Origin: Paralithodes platypus
Lineage: Eukaryota > Arthropoda > Malacostraca > Decapoda > Lithodidae
Reading direction: 5' to 3'
Length of the DNA: 64,000 nt
Assembly: GCA_032716605.1 (NCBI GenBank)
Contig: CM064480.1
Coordinates: forward strand, 21,477,651 to 21,541,650
Notes under the pieces: generated by a model
The model's input: only the letters and a program-made list of their open reading frames with translations
What the model was told of the DNA's origin: nothing
The model's database searches: none
Shown: piece by piece, positions 33,301 through 45,380 of the stretch
How positions within the stretch are numbered: position 1 is the stretch's first letter
Layout of the letters: every line of letters starts with the position of its first letter
Position numbers and translations under genes: made by a program

Positions 33301-35365
33301 TAGACCCGCCGGGACCCAGCTCTGGAAAAATTAAAATTTCCAGGAATTAATGCTCATAAGGTTAACCCAATCATGTTCGCACACAAGTGTTAAATAACCC
33401 GCCGGGTAACGAGACGTAATACTCAACGACCACAGCTCGCTACGCGGTGGGGTTTCCTAAGTAAAGGATTTCAGAATATCTTAATTTGTCCAAAAGATTT
33501 ATGAATACCCTCTGACATAATATATAAAGACCAGCATGGTGTTTATAAGTGATTAAGTCTTTCCGGTGGTGTTTGTTTCCAGATTAAATTTTGGAAAAAA
33601 AAAACCTAAAAAAGACGCCGGCCCCCGAATTATCTCGTAGATCAAAAACTGGGAAGCCTGACAAATATACGAGATCTAACTTCTGCCGAAGTATCTTTTT
33701 AGATCGCCGTATGTTGAAGGCGGCGATACAAAACGTATCCCTCAATTGTCTGGTTAACTAACTGAATTGTAAATTCGTTATTCCCATCCGTCCAAGGAGC
33801 ACCCGCCGGGTGTGAATAATAGTTTAAAAAACGTTAACCCCAATTGTGCCCTAAAACGCCGTATGTTGAAGGAGGCGATACACAATGCATCCCTCAATTG
33901 TCTGGTCAACTAAACTGAATTTTGCAAATTCGGTCATCCCACCCTTCCAGGTTGCACCCACCGGGTGATTTAAAGTTTAAAAGTTAACCCCAATTGTTCC
34001 TATCCCCACTTCTTTGTAACAGATCGCCGGGGAGGAAATACAACTACAGCATAGTTTTATATTGGCTTTGCAAAACCGAAAAAACTACAAACAACACGTG
34101 TCCGTATGAACACTGTTAGATGGGTACAGCCAACCCGCCGGGAATCAGAAGGAGCCTGAAACAGGCACCCCAGAGACGCAGTCCTGGGGAGCCACAGACA
34201 CCCACTCGCTGGGGAAACAAGCCTGTTTTAAACCACGCGTGGCCAAAACTTGGCAACCAGCCGGGGTTATCAAGGTGAAACCGAGAAAAACCCGCCGGAA
34301 ATAACCCACCCCGTCCAGATACCATCTGAACGCAACACCGGACCGAGGCGTAGCTAAAACACAACTAACGCCGGGCCCAACATAGTCTGTGGAATTAGCC
34401 AATACACAACTAACCCAGGACACATAAATAGTCCGTGGAATTAGCCAATACACAACTAAACCAGGACACACATGACACAGTAGTACATATTTAGAAAATA
34501 AATCAATAACACTTGTATATGTGGTAAAGCTACGAGAGGCTGGCTAGGCCTAGGCAGACGGATAACAGTAACATGTCGGAATATAAACAAAAAGCACTGA
34601 ATTATATCACAACAGGAACCACCGCCAACACACCACTGTAGCAAACACTTCCGGCAAAGGGAAGAACTGACTCGGGACCCAGAAAAAACTTCACTAAGTG
34701 AAGAAAAATACGCTGGGAACGACAGCAAAAATACGCTACCTCATCAGAAAGATAAAAGGGAGCAATAACGTGTAATGAAAGCCGCCTGCATCACAAAGCT
34801 AGCTAACTGTGAAAAAGTTCACCTGTCCACAACAGGACCACGAGGGTACATCCGAAATAGATGCCCCAAACACACGACCCAAAATACACTGCACTGCGGG
34901 CAACCAGCCCAGGACACTCCTGCTACGCATATCCTAACCTTACTCGATACATCCCGGAGTAAACAAATGAGAAAAAACTCACTAGGGACGCAACAAATGC
35001 GGAACCCGCGGAGCGTGGGGAGACACGTCCGGGCAGGCTGAGCGCAGAGCAGAGAAGGAAGAATGACGCCTGCAGTAGCGTCTGGTCAAAAGATCCACAC
35101 AAGTACATCCACGATATGATGGAAAGCTTATTGAATAGTTATTCTTATTTTGTTTTTGTTTTTATTTTTTACGAAGTTTTTTCGTAGTGAGAACCCAATT
35201 CATTATGACTGAAGCCATGAGTGAGGTTGCGTGCGCTCATGATGAAGGCTCCTCAGTTTTTTAAATGCTCTGCGCGGTAGATTCAAACTACGGCGGATGA
35301 GTGTTTGAAGAGGGTGCCTTATGTAATAGGCATGTTCGTCAATGATGGAGGGGCCACTAATAAAT
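33301..35365 (-). other. DIRS B 5' leader and 5' terminal repeat
   Basis: Noncoding. A degenerate repeat containing CGCCGTATGTTGAAGG recurs at about 33710 and 33852. GAATTAGCCAATACACAACTAA recurs at 34391 and 34439. From 34460 it matches the 5' leader of DIRS A. The 5' terminal repeat (about 35060-35365) pairs with 3' repeats of the B-type elements at 17614 and 55132. Confidence 0.72.
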
Positions 35366-35777
35366 TATAGGTTTGATTCCCGAAGGGAAGTAGAGAAAAC
35401 CTAATATTTAGTAGGGCCCCGTAATCATTGACGACTTCGCCTATTAATAATAATTGTCTCCATTCAACATTCTGCGCCAGCATTTTGAATAGCCCGCACG
35501 GAAGTGTCATGGAGTACTCGTCATAAGTGCACGCTTAATTCCCTTATAGGATCGTCATTTTGATCGGGTACCCTACAGACAAAAACAATGTAAAATATAA
35601 AAAAGAAAAAATCACTTAATATCTGTTATCATATGACTTGCCATATACTTGGATTTCTCATGTTTTGCTACCCCGACACCAGGTCCTCTAGCGGCCATCC
35701 TCGTCCTTCACTGATATACCAAGAATATACTATGGAAATCAACGAATGGGAAGTGGGATGGTCGGGATGGACAGTGT

Positions 35778-35873
35778 CGCCAATGATTACGGGGCCCTAC
35801 TAAATATTAGGTTTTCTCTACTTCCCTTCGGGAATCAAACCTATAATTTAATAGGGTCCCTCCATCATTGACG
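35778..35873 (-). other. DIRS ICR, copy C
   Basis: Its reverse complement contains TATAGGTTTGATTCCCGAAG followed by GGAAGTAGAGAAAACC, identical to this copy's 3' terminus. The preceding part is a 5' end in CCCTATTAAAT, which differs from the B-type CCACTAATAAAT actually abutting this copy. Confidence 0.85.
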
Positions 35874-36298
35874 ACTTCGCCTGATTACCAAGACTGGAGG
35901 CGGGACATTCGTAAAATATCCTAACCTTAGGGAAGAAGAACCCATTTAAAAAAATTTAAGTTATTGTATGCAATACAACGCATAAAAAAGGTATAAAAGA
36001 TTTGCAAGCAGTGAGTGGCATTAAGAAACTGCTTGCTCATGGTCAGATCTTTGCATTAGATCGTATGCATGAAATTTTTTTGGACACGCTTGTCTTTCGT
36101 AGAACTGTAACTTCTGCAGAAGTTATTCGTTCTATCCGTCCTATCACAGCTTGTGATACATCACAATCTCCAAGGGTACAGGGGGGATATGGACTATTCC
36201 GCATCCCCCCCCCCTTTTTAAACAACACAACTTATATGGGAACATTACCTACTTTACCCGTTGCCGTAAAGCTACACAGGTACGCTTTGGTTTATCTA

Positions 36299-37035
36299 GA
36301 AGCAACAGACAGGTAGCGTGTAAGGAATGTATGATTGGAAGCCCATAATTGAGTATTGGCAATGTCTCCTACCACATTTTTTTGCAGAAATCGAAGAGAA
36401 ACAGCCCATTTCCTGATATCGTGAGCCCTGCCTATCACGCCGGGATTACTTTCCCTAATAACATCGACAAGCAAGGAAGCTAACTTCCGTTTTGTAACAC
36501 GCTTACCTGCCTGGTTTACCCATAAAGCACCTGGTTGGCGAGGTTGTGCAGCCCTCATAAACTTTGTGAGTGCATGCACAGGACATAAGAGATGATGAGT
36601 GAGGCCTCTCTTCAAGGCCGGGACGGAAAATTCAGAAAAAACATGGTCCGCATGTTCGTTCTTAGCAATAAAAGTGGGAGACGGCGCGATTTGAACATGG
36701 TCGTGCAGTCTCCCAAACCTGCCTAATTAGGTTCGTTGCTTATCGCTGCCAGCTCAGACACCCGGTTTCCGGTGGCAAGAGCCATGAGAAAGACAGCCTT
36801 TTTTAACAGTGAGTCAAAATCCGGCGCATTATTATATTTGCGCGATTGAAGAACCGATAAGGCATGAGCTGACGGGGCGGTGGACGTAGCTTGAAACACG
36901 CCCTCATAAACCCTTTCTCCTCCGCCTGCGGTATGGAAAGGCCCGTGAGATCAAAGAAGGGGGTTCTAATGGCAGACAAATGATTTTTTAATGTGACAAC
37001 TGAAAATCGTTTCTGCTCGAATAAATAGTCTAAGT
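36299..37035 (-). pseudogene. DIRS C tyrosine recombinase, 5'-truncated
   Basis: The minus strand from 37035 gives YLFEQKRFSVVTLKNHLSAI, FFDLTGLSIPQAEEKGFMRA and RPPPRQLMP, then a frameshift/deletion near 36860. AVFLMALATGNRVSELAAIS-type sequence follows, with RAHDIRKWAVSLRFLQKN and WASNHTFLTRYLSVAS before a stop at 36315. The catalytic Arg, His-x-x-Arg, His and Tyr are all present, though in broken frames. It is diverged from copies A, E and F (for example a KNVVGDIANTQLW linker). Confidence 0.8.
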
Positions 37036-37756
37036 ATTTGAAGGTAAATACGGGGAAGAGCAAGGTTATGGTCTTCGAAAGGGGTGAAGTCACAGAGTGT
37101 GAGGTGAAGCTGAACGGTCAGGCTATGGAGATCGTCAACTCTTTTAAGTATCTGAGCAGTGTGTTGAGTAAAGATGGGACTATGGATGAAGAGGTGCGGG
37201 AGAGGGTACAACAGGGGAAGAGGGTTGTAGGAACGCTAAAAGCAGTAACAAGAAATAGGGTGGTCAGTATGGAAGTGAAGAAGTCCTTGCATGACAGTGT
37301 GGTAATCCCGACACTGACTTACGGAAGCGAAGCATGGACGTTGGTTGAGAGACTCAGACCAAGAGTGAGAGCAGTGGAAATGAATTACTTAAGGAGTGCG
37401 TGCGGAGTTACATGGAGGGATAGACAGACTAATGAGGAAGTAAGAAGGAGGTGTGGTGTGGAGGTAGATGTGCTGGAAAGTGTGAAAAGGAACAACTTGA
37501 GATGGTTTAGCCATATGGAACGTATGGAAAGCGAGAGAATGACTAAGAGGGTGTATGAGAGCGAGGTGGAGGGACAGAGGGGGAGAGGTAGACCGAATAT
37601 GAGGTGGAAGGATGGAGTGAGGAAGTACATGAACGAAGGTGGTGCTGGTTGGGGGGAGGGGCGTCGACTGACTGGGGACAGAGGTGCATGGGGGCGGTTC
37701 GTTCGTGGCCACCCCTTCGGGGATCACGGCGTCAGGCAATAGATAGATAGATAGAT
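37036..37756 (+). pseudogene. RTE-type LINE, 5'-truncated, intact C-terminal frame, ATAG tail
   Basis: An uninterrupted 234-codon frame (37038-37742) begins inside the RT at LKVNTGKSKVMVF-type sequence and runs through FKYLSSVLSKDGT, TLTYGSEAWTL, CGVTWRDRQTNEEV and LRWFSHMERM to GRPNMRWKDG and HPFGDHGVRQ. The tail is four ATAG units (37740-37756). It sits between divergently oriented DIRS C and F. It corresponds to 4376-5176 at a few percent divergence, and only this copy keeps the frame open. Confidence 0.88.
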
Positions 37757-39696
37757 ATGCATACTTTCTCTACCAGGTCACGTGTGTCAGCCTCAGATTT
37801 AGAAGTATCTTACGGAAACTATAAACCGCTAGGGTGCTCGGGTGAGGGCTCCCAATTGGGGAGTATTCCAGGCTCGCAAGCGAGAAACAGCCACAGCCAA
37901 GGCGTATGGCGATACTCTCAGCCCTGGCAGGACGGCACACATCCTTTGGTAACGCAAGTAGTGGCTGACGTCCACCGGGATGCCGATGTCCCATCTTCTA
38001 TCCCAGATCTAACATGGCGGCATGTGGAGGTCCCGGCTTCGGCGGGATCTTCCCATGAGAGGCCAGACTTAAGGGATGAAGAACAGCGTTCTCTGGTCTC
38101 AGAGATGGAAGTTGGAGAGTCAGGTCACCACCTAGACGACTCAGGGTTCTGTCGAATCTCCACGGAGTTCGTCATCTGCTAGGTATGTAACTGCAGAAGA
38201 GATTGATGGGTTACTATTGAATGCACTTAATAAGTTCTTTGGCCCTACGCCGGAAACTCCTACAGTTGGTACGGAAGCTCCCGCGACGTCAACGAATGTG
38301 CGACCTCTGGCTACATCCATTGCTTTAGCTAAAATACCTAACCCTCCTCTTGTGTCAGATTCAATTCCCACTGTGCCAGGCACAGCAGCTCTCACTACTT
38401 CCAATGTGCGGGTCATATCAGACATAACTCCCCCCCCCCCCCTTTAGACAAGGCACCAGTCAGAAAAGGAGCTATGCCTCTTTTGTACGGGCCTGATGAG
38501 TCATGGGTAGCAATGTTACCAACTAAGCCAGAGGCAGCACAAGCTACCATTTCGGGGGAGCTCCCTGTACCACATGAGTGGGTAATCCAAGGCAATAAGT
38601 CTAGAAAACTCAGAGCATTGGACAGTCAGGGCGATGTTTTAGATGTTCATATTAAGGCCATTCCCAGTTATTATAACCATGACTTTTGTGTGTGTGCATC
38701 AACGCCAGCCCTACCCCCTGCCTCAGCTTCAAAGCTTTTTTCTGACTGGACTAAGAATGATGGCTTTAACGACGTCAAGGCACTTTCTGCTTTGACGCCG
38801 GAATTGGATATGTTTCCGATCACAGACTCGGCCTCTAATCCAGTCTTGCAGGTGGGGCAGTTGGGTACGGGACCTTGGGTGGACTGGGAAACAGAGGCTC
38901 AAAATTTTGCCACTACTTTCACTACAAAGTCTTCTCACCAAATCCCTCAAGAGCACCATTCTTGGTTCTCTCTTCCGGTTTTTAGTGCCGGAGGAGTCCC
39001 CTCTGTTTTGTTTGATTTCTTGGCTGCCCCTAAAATCAATTTGTGCGAATTAAAAGATCCATTCAGCACGCCTTCCCCAACTCACCTAGACCGCGAGTTT
39101 AGGTTAAGAGGTAAAGCGTTTAGACTGTTTTCACAATATATTGTTACTCAGCAAGTAACGAAGTCTCTGTTACGCTCTTCTTAGGCAATCGAAACTGCGG
39201 ATGTCAGGAAGGCCATTGAACCTTCCCGGCGCTTGCTTCTCCAAACTTCCATTCAGTCTTTAGGAGATATTCGGACGGCCTTATTAGAGGCGGTTCGAGC
39301 AAGGCAGGATCTGAGGATGTTCTTAGTAAAGAAACTTCCTGACTGTATTGCAAGCCAAGTAATTCTGTCTCCAGTTCTAACCCCTTCTTTGATTTCTCCA
39401 GCAGTTTGGAAGACTGTTTTCAATATGGCACAAGCATTCATACAAAGTTCATCTCAACCTAAGAAGCCTACCTTTACTTTCCCTAAACCCAAACCAGTTT
39501 CGAAAGCTCAAGCTAGTGGGTCGAAGCCTTTTCATCAGCCTAAGTCATCTTCCACCCAGGGTCAGGCTCACGTCAGGTATAAACAGGGTAAATTCTCAGG
39601 TAAAGGCCACAGGTTTCACCAACGACCAGGTCAGGGCCAGCCTTCAGCCAAACCCAGCCAGTCGTCCAAGAGTACACCACCACCAGCAAAAAACTA
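37757..39696 (+). pseudogene. DIRS F gag, frameshifted
   Basis: Successive frames cover the whole gag: SQGVWRYSQPWQDGTHPLVT, VHRDADVPSSIPDLTWRHVE, LLNALNKFFGPTPETP-type sequence, MPLLYGPDESWVAMLPTKPE, VIQGNKSRKLRALD, the WFSLPVFSAGGVPSVLFDF stretch, LDREFRLRGKAFRLFSQYIV, RTALLEAVRARQDLRMFLVK, and a basic Gln-rich tail. Breaks occur at about 38150, at the C run 38431-38442 and at an in-frame TAG at 39182-39184. There is no similarity to retroviral Gag and no zinc knuckle. The role as structural protein is inferred from position. Confidence 0.8.
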
Positions 39697-39715
39697 AGGT
39701 CTCTCTCACTCCCGG

Positions 39716-41590
39716 GGCCAGTCAAAGGCGTGTTGGAACAGAGAGTAGTCCAGCCGGCGAACCCCAGTCTGCTAACTGGGTCATTCCGGGCGTGTCATCA
39801 GGCATGGCCATTAAGATCATGGGCGAGGACTGTGGTGCGCAAAGGCATCACTTGGCAGTGGCTCCGGCGACCTCGCTTACGTCAGCCAACAGAGGCCACT
39901 CATGTTTCTTTAGAGGTGGAGTCACTAGTTCAGGAGATGATTACCAAGAGTGTCATTATCCCAGTCCCCCCGACTTACCCGGTGTTTACATCCAAACTCT
40001 TTCTAGTACCAAAAAGGGACAGTATTCAGATGAGGCCGGTCGTAGACCTGTCTTATCTGAATCTCCACATTCACGTGTCCTTCAGGATGCTGACAGTGAA
40101 TCAAATCAGGCTAACACTTCCGCCGGGAGGGTGGATGTGTTCTTTAGACCTGACAGACGCGTATTGGCACGGCCTCAGTCAACAAGAGATTTAAAAAAAT
40201 TCTAGCTTTAAGAATAATGCATCAGACTTATGTCTTTCAAAGGATGCCATTTGGATTAAACCTAGCGCCACGCATTTTCACAAAATTAGTCCGGCAAGCC
40301 CTGATGCCCATTTTAGAACAAGGGATCAGGATCTTGTGGTATCTAGACGACTGGCTGGTGGTGGCAGAGACAGAAGAGTTATGCAACACTCATGTCAACA
40401 TTACGTTAAACCATGTCAAATCTCTAGGATTCAAGGTCAGCTTGGTAAAGTCCAACCTTGTTCCCTCACAAGTAATTCAGTGGATAGGGCTGGTCTGGGA
40501 CACAGCGTCTCTCACTCTGAGTCAGAGTGTGGACAATCGAAACAGGTTTCGCAAATTTTTTTTTGTTTCTCCACAGTCGGACTACGACACGGAGACTCTG
40601 GGAATCTCTAGTCGGTTCTCTCAACTGGGTTCAACTAACTGTGAAGTTGGGCCGGTTGAAAGTCAAACGTTTAATCTTGGAGGGCAACAAATATTTCCCA
40701 CTCTTACCGGCGGGAAAATTATGGCCTATCCCAGCATTAATACACAGCTTACTAGCGGTCTGGGCGAAGAGGGAAATGTTGCACTCAGTCATGTCATGGA
40801 CCTCTCCTCCGCCGACGGTATGGGTGGACACGGATGCGTCAGGGACGATAGGTTGGGGCTTTCAGTCAAACCTCGGGCATCAGGGTCAAGGGCTTTGGTC
40901 CCCTTCAGAAACCTCTCACATAAATGTCAAAGAGTTACTAGTCCCCTTGTATTTCCTTCAGGTTCACGGCTCTACTTTACGGGAAAAGTCGGTGGCCTTC
41001 AGGATGGACAATCTCAATGCAGTTCACTGCATTCAGAAACAGGGTCAACGAGGTCTCGGAAGTTGCTAGGCGTGTCAGAAAAGATTTTTATGCTAGCCAA
41101 CAAGCTGAACATTCATCTTCATGCATCATATCTCCCAGGCGTAGCAAGCGTCTGGGCAGACGCGCTGTCTCGGAGACCGAGCACAACAGTAGCGTGGGCA
41201 CTCAAGCAAAACATTTTCGATCAAATGATTGCAGAGCCTTACCGTCCACAAGTGGATCTGTTTGCGTCAGAGGAGAATCACAAACTCCCTCGGTACCTCA
41301 CACGCCGGACATTAACGCCGGCGGGGGGGCCCGACGCATTGGTGACGGATTGGAACAGGTGGATTTCCATTTATCTGTTTACGCCACCAGACGCTTCTCT
41401 AATGTGCCACGTAGTCAACAAACTACAGGATTATCGAGGCGTAGTCTCGTTAATCGCGCCCCTGTGGCCGGCGCAGTTGTGGTACCAGCAATTGAGAATG
41501 TGGTGCCCGAACGCGGTGTCGCTCCCGGTCGGGTATTTCCACTTAGACACGATTGGCAACCTAAAGACCTCGCTGACTTTTGCATTGTGA
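39716..41590 (+). pseudogene. DIRS F reverse transcriptase-RNase H and DLFAS linker
   Basis: Frames give GITWQWLRRPRLRQPT, VFTSKLFLVPKRDS, RPVVDLSYLNLHIH, the MCSLDLTDAYWH stretch, then FQRMPFGLNLAPRIFTKLV and ILWYLDDWLVVAET. RNase H has VWVDTDASGTIGWGFQSN, HINVKELLVPL and RMDNLNAVHCIQKQG. The linker LPGVASVWADALSRR, QVDLFASEENHKLPRYLTRR and LIAPLWPAQLWYQQL is typical of DIRS elements. Frameshifts occur near 40190 and at the T run 40556-40564. The RT and RNase H acidic residues are kept. Confidence 0.87.
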
Positions 41591-42569
41591 ACATTCAGGA
41601 GGCCAAGTGGCTAACACCGTATGGTAGAAACGTGACAGATAAATTTATGAATCAGTACACACAATCTACCAAAAGGCAATATCAATCTCATTGGCAGTCC
41701 TTTACTTCTTGGATAGTTAAAACAGAACAGACAGTATCTTCGGTGGCGTTAGTTTTTCATCATTTAAACTATTTGTTTGAACAGAAACGTCTATCTGTAG
41801 TGACTCTAAAATATCACTTAACAGCTATCAGGGTGCCATTCTTTGACCTTACAGGTCTAACCATACCACAGGCGGAAGAAACAGGTTTCATGAGAGCATG
41901 CTTCAAACTCCGCCCACCTCCCCGTCAGCTCATGCCTACCTGGTCTCTTGACAAAGCGTTATCTTTGCTTCATTCCCGTCTGTATCAGAATACGGCAGAT
42001 TTTGAATTACTATTAAAAAAGGCTGTGTTCCTTATGGCTCTGGCAACAGGTAGCAGGGTGTCTGAGCTGGCGGCGATAAGCAACACCCTTAATTGCATAA
42101 GGTTTGGTAGACTCAATGATTGCATTCATATTGCACCTTCCCCAGGGTTCATCGCCAAGAATGAACATAGTGAACATGTTTTTTCAGAGTTCATGGTGCC
42201 GGCGTTGAAACGGGGTAAAGTGCACCATAATTTGTGTCCTGTACAAGCTTTAACCAAATATATGAGAGTGGCACCTCTTAACCAACAAGGTGCTTTATGG
42301 GTATCGAGTACAGGTAAAAGGTTAATGAAACGAAAAATGGCTTCTCTGCTAGTCGAAGTCATTAAAGAGAGTAATCTCGGCGTAGTGGGTAGGGCCCACG
42401 ATTTACGTTAATGGGCAGCATCTTTACGTTTTCTTAAAAAAAAATCTGTTGAAGACATAGCTACTACTCAACTATGGGCTTCAAATCATACGTTTTTAAC
42501 ACGATACCTGTCGGTAGCTCTAGACAAACCATCAATGCCGTGTATAGCGTTACGGCAAAGGGTCTAGAG
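41586..42569 (+). pseudogene. DIRS F tyrosine recombinase, one premature stop
   Basis: Starts at (V)NIQEAKWLTPYGRNVTDKF, where the usual Met is GTG. The core-binding region NQYTQSTKRQYQSHWQSFTS and FFDLTGLTIPQAEETGFMRA follow. The catalytic Arg lies in ATGSRVSELAAIS and His-x-x-Arg in RAHDLR, immediately followed by TAA (42409-42411) where other copies have the Lys of RKWAAS. Beyond the stop the same frame continues to WASNHTFLTRYLSVALDK and ends at TAG 42567-42569. The only lesion is this one-base change, and the catalytic Tyr lies after it. Confidence 0.88.
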
Positions 42570-43285
42570 GGGTCTCTAAGTCACTTATTGTTTAGGTTAA
42601 GGAAGAGGGGGGGGGGGGGGTGCAGTCAGTGTAACATAAGACACCCTAGACCCCGCCGGAGGATATGTACAGAGTATACGAGCTGTGATACAATGTATAA
42701 GTGTTGTGATTAAAATTTCTCTGTAGTAATGCCTACGGGAAATGTGGTTGAAGTGCAATGGATGTTGTACAACAATGGTTTCTTTCAGCTATGCGAGCTG
42801 TGATACAATGTATAAGTGTTGTGATTAAAATTTCTCTGTAGTAATGCCTACGGGAAATGTTGTTAAAGTACAATGAATGTAGTACAACAATGGTTTCTTT
42901 CAGTGGGATACACTGTTGAAGCAATTTAATTTTAAGAATTCTCGGTAGTTGCAACTCCGAGTAGCATTTTAGTAAGTACATCTGCGTTAGTACAAGAATT
43001 TATTCTATTTATGTGTCTAATTTTAAGGAATATGCACATTAGAATAATGGGGTTTATATGTGCACATGTAAACATAAAGTTTTATTTTTCACCACTTAAT
43101 TTAAGTGGGGTGCCTTTAACTCTCAGATCTGGGAACAGATTCTCATAGTTACTCCTTTTTTCCTCGAGCAGGCTTCTTTAAGCACGCCCCTGCTTGTACC
43201 CCTTTTTATATGTTGTATAAAGTCTATACATAATTATAAAATTTTTACAAAGTAAGAATACTATGTGGTTGTTTGATTATCTGCC
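42570..43285 (+). other. DIRS F 3' untranslated region
   Basis: Noncoding. It contains the 14-G run and a ~120-bp direct duplication (CGAGCTGTGATACAATGTATAAGTGTTGTG at about 42679 and 42793). The A/T-rich end matches E and A. Confidence 0.7.
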
Positions 43286-45380
43286 TATTCTATTTGCAAC
43301 CGTCGGCGGAGGAGAGGTCCATGACATGACTGAGTGCAACATTTTCCTCTTCGCCCAGACCGCTAGTAAGCTGTGTATTAATGTTGGGATAGGCCATAAT
43401 GTTCCCGCCGGTAATAGTGGGAAATATTTGTTGCCCTCCAAGATTAAACGTTTGACTTTCAACCGGCCCAACTTCACAGTTAGTTGAACCCAGTTGAGAG
43501 AACCGACTAGAGATTCCCAGAGTCTCCGTGTCGTAGTCAGACTGTGGAGAAACATAAACAGTTTTTTGCGAAATCTGTTTCGATTGTCCACACTCTGACT
43601 CAGAGTGAGAGATGCTGTGTCCCAGACCAGCCCTATCCACTGAATTACTCGTGAGGGAACAAGGTTTTGACTTTACTAAGTTGACCTTTAATCCTAGTGA
43701 TTTGACATGGTTTAACGTAATGTTGACATGAGTGTTGCATAACTTTTCTGTCTCTGCCACCACCAGCCAGTCATCCAGATACCACAAGATCCTGATCCCC
43801 TGTTCTAAAATGGGCATCAGGGCTTGCCGGACTAATTTTGTGAATATGCGTGGCGCTAGGTTCAATCCAAACGGCATCCTTTGAAAGACATAAGTCTGAT
43901 GCATTATTCTTAACGCCAGAATTTTTTTGAAATCTCTCGTTTACCGGGACGTGCCAATACGCGTCTGTCAGGTCTAATGAACACATCCACCCTCCCGGCG
44001 GAAGTGTTAACCTGATTTGATTCACTGTCAGCATCCTGAAGGACACGTTGTTTAATGTGGAGATTCAAATAAGACAGGTCTACGACCGGTCTCATCTGAA
44101 TACTGTCCCTTTTTGGTACTAGAAATAGTTTGGATGTAAACACCGGGTAAGTCGGGGGGACTGGGATAATGACACTCTTGGTAATCATCTGAACTAGTGA
44201 CTCCACCTCTAAAGAAACATGATTGGCCTTTGTCGGCTGACGTAAGCGAGGTCGCCGGAGCCACTGCCAAGTGATGCCTATGCGTATCACAGTCCTCGCC
44301 CATGTTCTTAATGGCCATGCTTGATGACACGCCCGGAATGACCCAGTTAGCAGACTGGGGTTCGCCGGCTGGACCACCCTCTGTTCCAACACGCCTTTGA
44401 CTGGCCCCGGGAGTGAGAGAGACCTTAGTTTATTGCTGGTGGTGGTGTACCCTTGGACGACTGGCCAGGTTTGGCTGGAGGTGGGCCCTGACCTGGTCGG
44501 TGGTGAAACCTGTGGCCTTTACCTGAGAATTTACCCTGTTGATACCTGAACTGAGCCTGACCCTGGGTGGAAGGGGACTTTGGCTGATGAAAAGGCTTAG
44601 ACCCACTAGCTTGAGCTTTCGAAACTGGTTTGGGCTTAGGGAAAGTGAAGGTAGGCTTCTTAGGTTTGAGAGGGACTTTGTTTGAATGCTTGTGCCATAT
44701 TGAAAACAGTCTTCCAAACTGCTGGGGAAATCAAAGAAGGAGTTAGAACTGGAGACAGAACTACTTGGCTTGCAATACGGTCAGGAAGTTTCTTCACTAA
44801 GAACATCCTCAGATCCTGCCTTGCTCGAACTGCCTCTAATAAGGCTGTCCGAATATCTCCTAAAGACTGAATGGAAGTTTGGAGAAGCAAGCGCCGGGAA
44901 AGTTCAATGGCCTTCCTGACTTCCGCAGCTTCGATCGCCTGAGAAGAGCGTAACATAGACTTTGTTACTTGCTGGGTAACAATATATTGCGAAAACAGTC
45001 TAAACGCTTTTCCTCTTAACCTAAACTCGCGGTCTAGGTAAGCTGGGGAAGGCGTGCTAAAAGGATCTTTTAATTCGCACAAATTGATTTTAAGGGCAGC
45101 CAAGAAATCAAACAAAGCAGAGGGGACTCCTCCGGCACTAAAAACCGGAAGAGAGAACCAAGTATGGTTTTCTTGAGGGATTTGGTGAGAAGATGTTGAA
45201 GTGAAAGTAGTGGCAACATTTTGAGCCTCTGTTTCCCATTCCACCCAAGGTCCCATACCCAACTGCCCCACCTGCAAGACTGGATTAGAGGCTGAGTCTG
45301 TGATCGGAAACATATCCAACTCCGGCGTCAACGCAGAAAGTGCTTTGATGTCGTTAAAGCCATCATTCTTAGTCCAGTCA
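43286..45380 (-). pseudogene. DIRS copy G: inverted gag-RT fragment
   Basis: The minus strand from 45380 carries gag C-terminal half (ELDMFPITDSASNPVLQVGQ, WFSLPVFSAGGVPSALFDFL, AIELSRRLLLQTSIQSLGDI, SVWKTVFNMAQ-like), then RT (SKLFLVPKRDSIQMRPVVD, DLTDAYWHVPVNERF, FQRMPFGLNLAPRIFTKLV, WYLDDWLVVAETEKLC). It ends inside RNase H just before the first catalytic Asp (43290). Frameshifts are near 44040, 43930 and 43660. Both ends are abrupt, with no terminal repeats. It joins F tail to tail. Confidence 0.85.

Larger units (their letters stand above)
23245..35365 (-). mobile_element. DIRS copy B, 3'-truncated, RT-deleted, carrying a piggyBac in its 5' leader
   Basis: From the 5' end (CCACTAATAAAT, 35365) leftward there is a leader of about 3.9 kb with local duplications (interrupted by piggyBac 27550-31988), then gag, a small RT remnant, RNase H/linker and recombinase. 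The 3' end is lost: at 23244/23245 its 3' untranslated region abuts the 5' end of copy A. Sequence right of 31992 continues that left of 27546, shown by an undisturbed duplicate of the insertion site at 32390-32430. Coding parts are full of frameshifts. Confidence 0.8.
35366..37035 (-). mobile_element. DIRS copy C, 3' part only
   Basis: The 3' end opens TATAGGTTTGATTCCCGAAG at 35366, directly joined to the 5' end of copy B. The terminal-repeat spacer (35440-35775), ICR (35778-35873), 3' untranslated region with a 10-C run (36205-36214) and recombinase follow. The 5' part is missing: at 37035/37036 the recombinase stops against an RTE LINE. Confidence 0.85.
37757..43285 (+). mobile_element. 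DIRS copy F, plus strand, 3' terminus missing
   Basis: Complete coding order gag, RT-RNase H/linker, recombinase, then a 3' untranslated region with a 14-G run (42607-42620) and the conserved AAAGTAAGAATACTATGTGG string. It stops near 43285, before the ICR. The following sequence is an inverted DIRS fragment (G). A solitary plus-strand 3' terminal repeat at 45683-45880 may be its displaced end. The 5' leader is absent, cut at the RTE tail. Confidence 0.87.
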
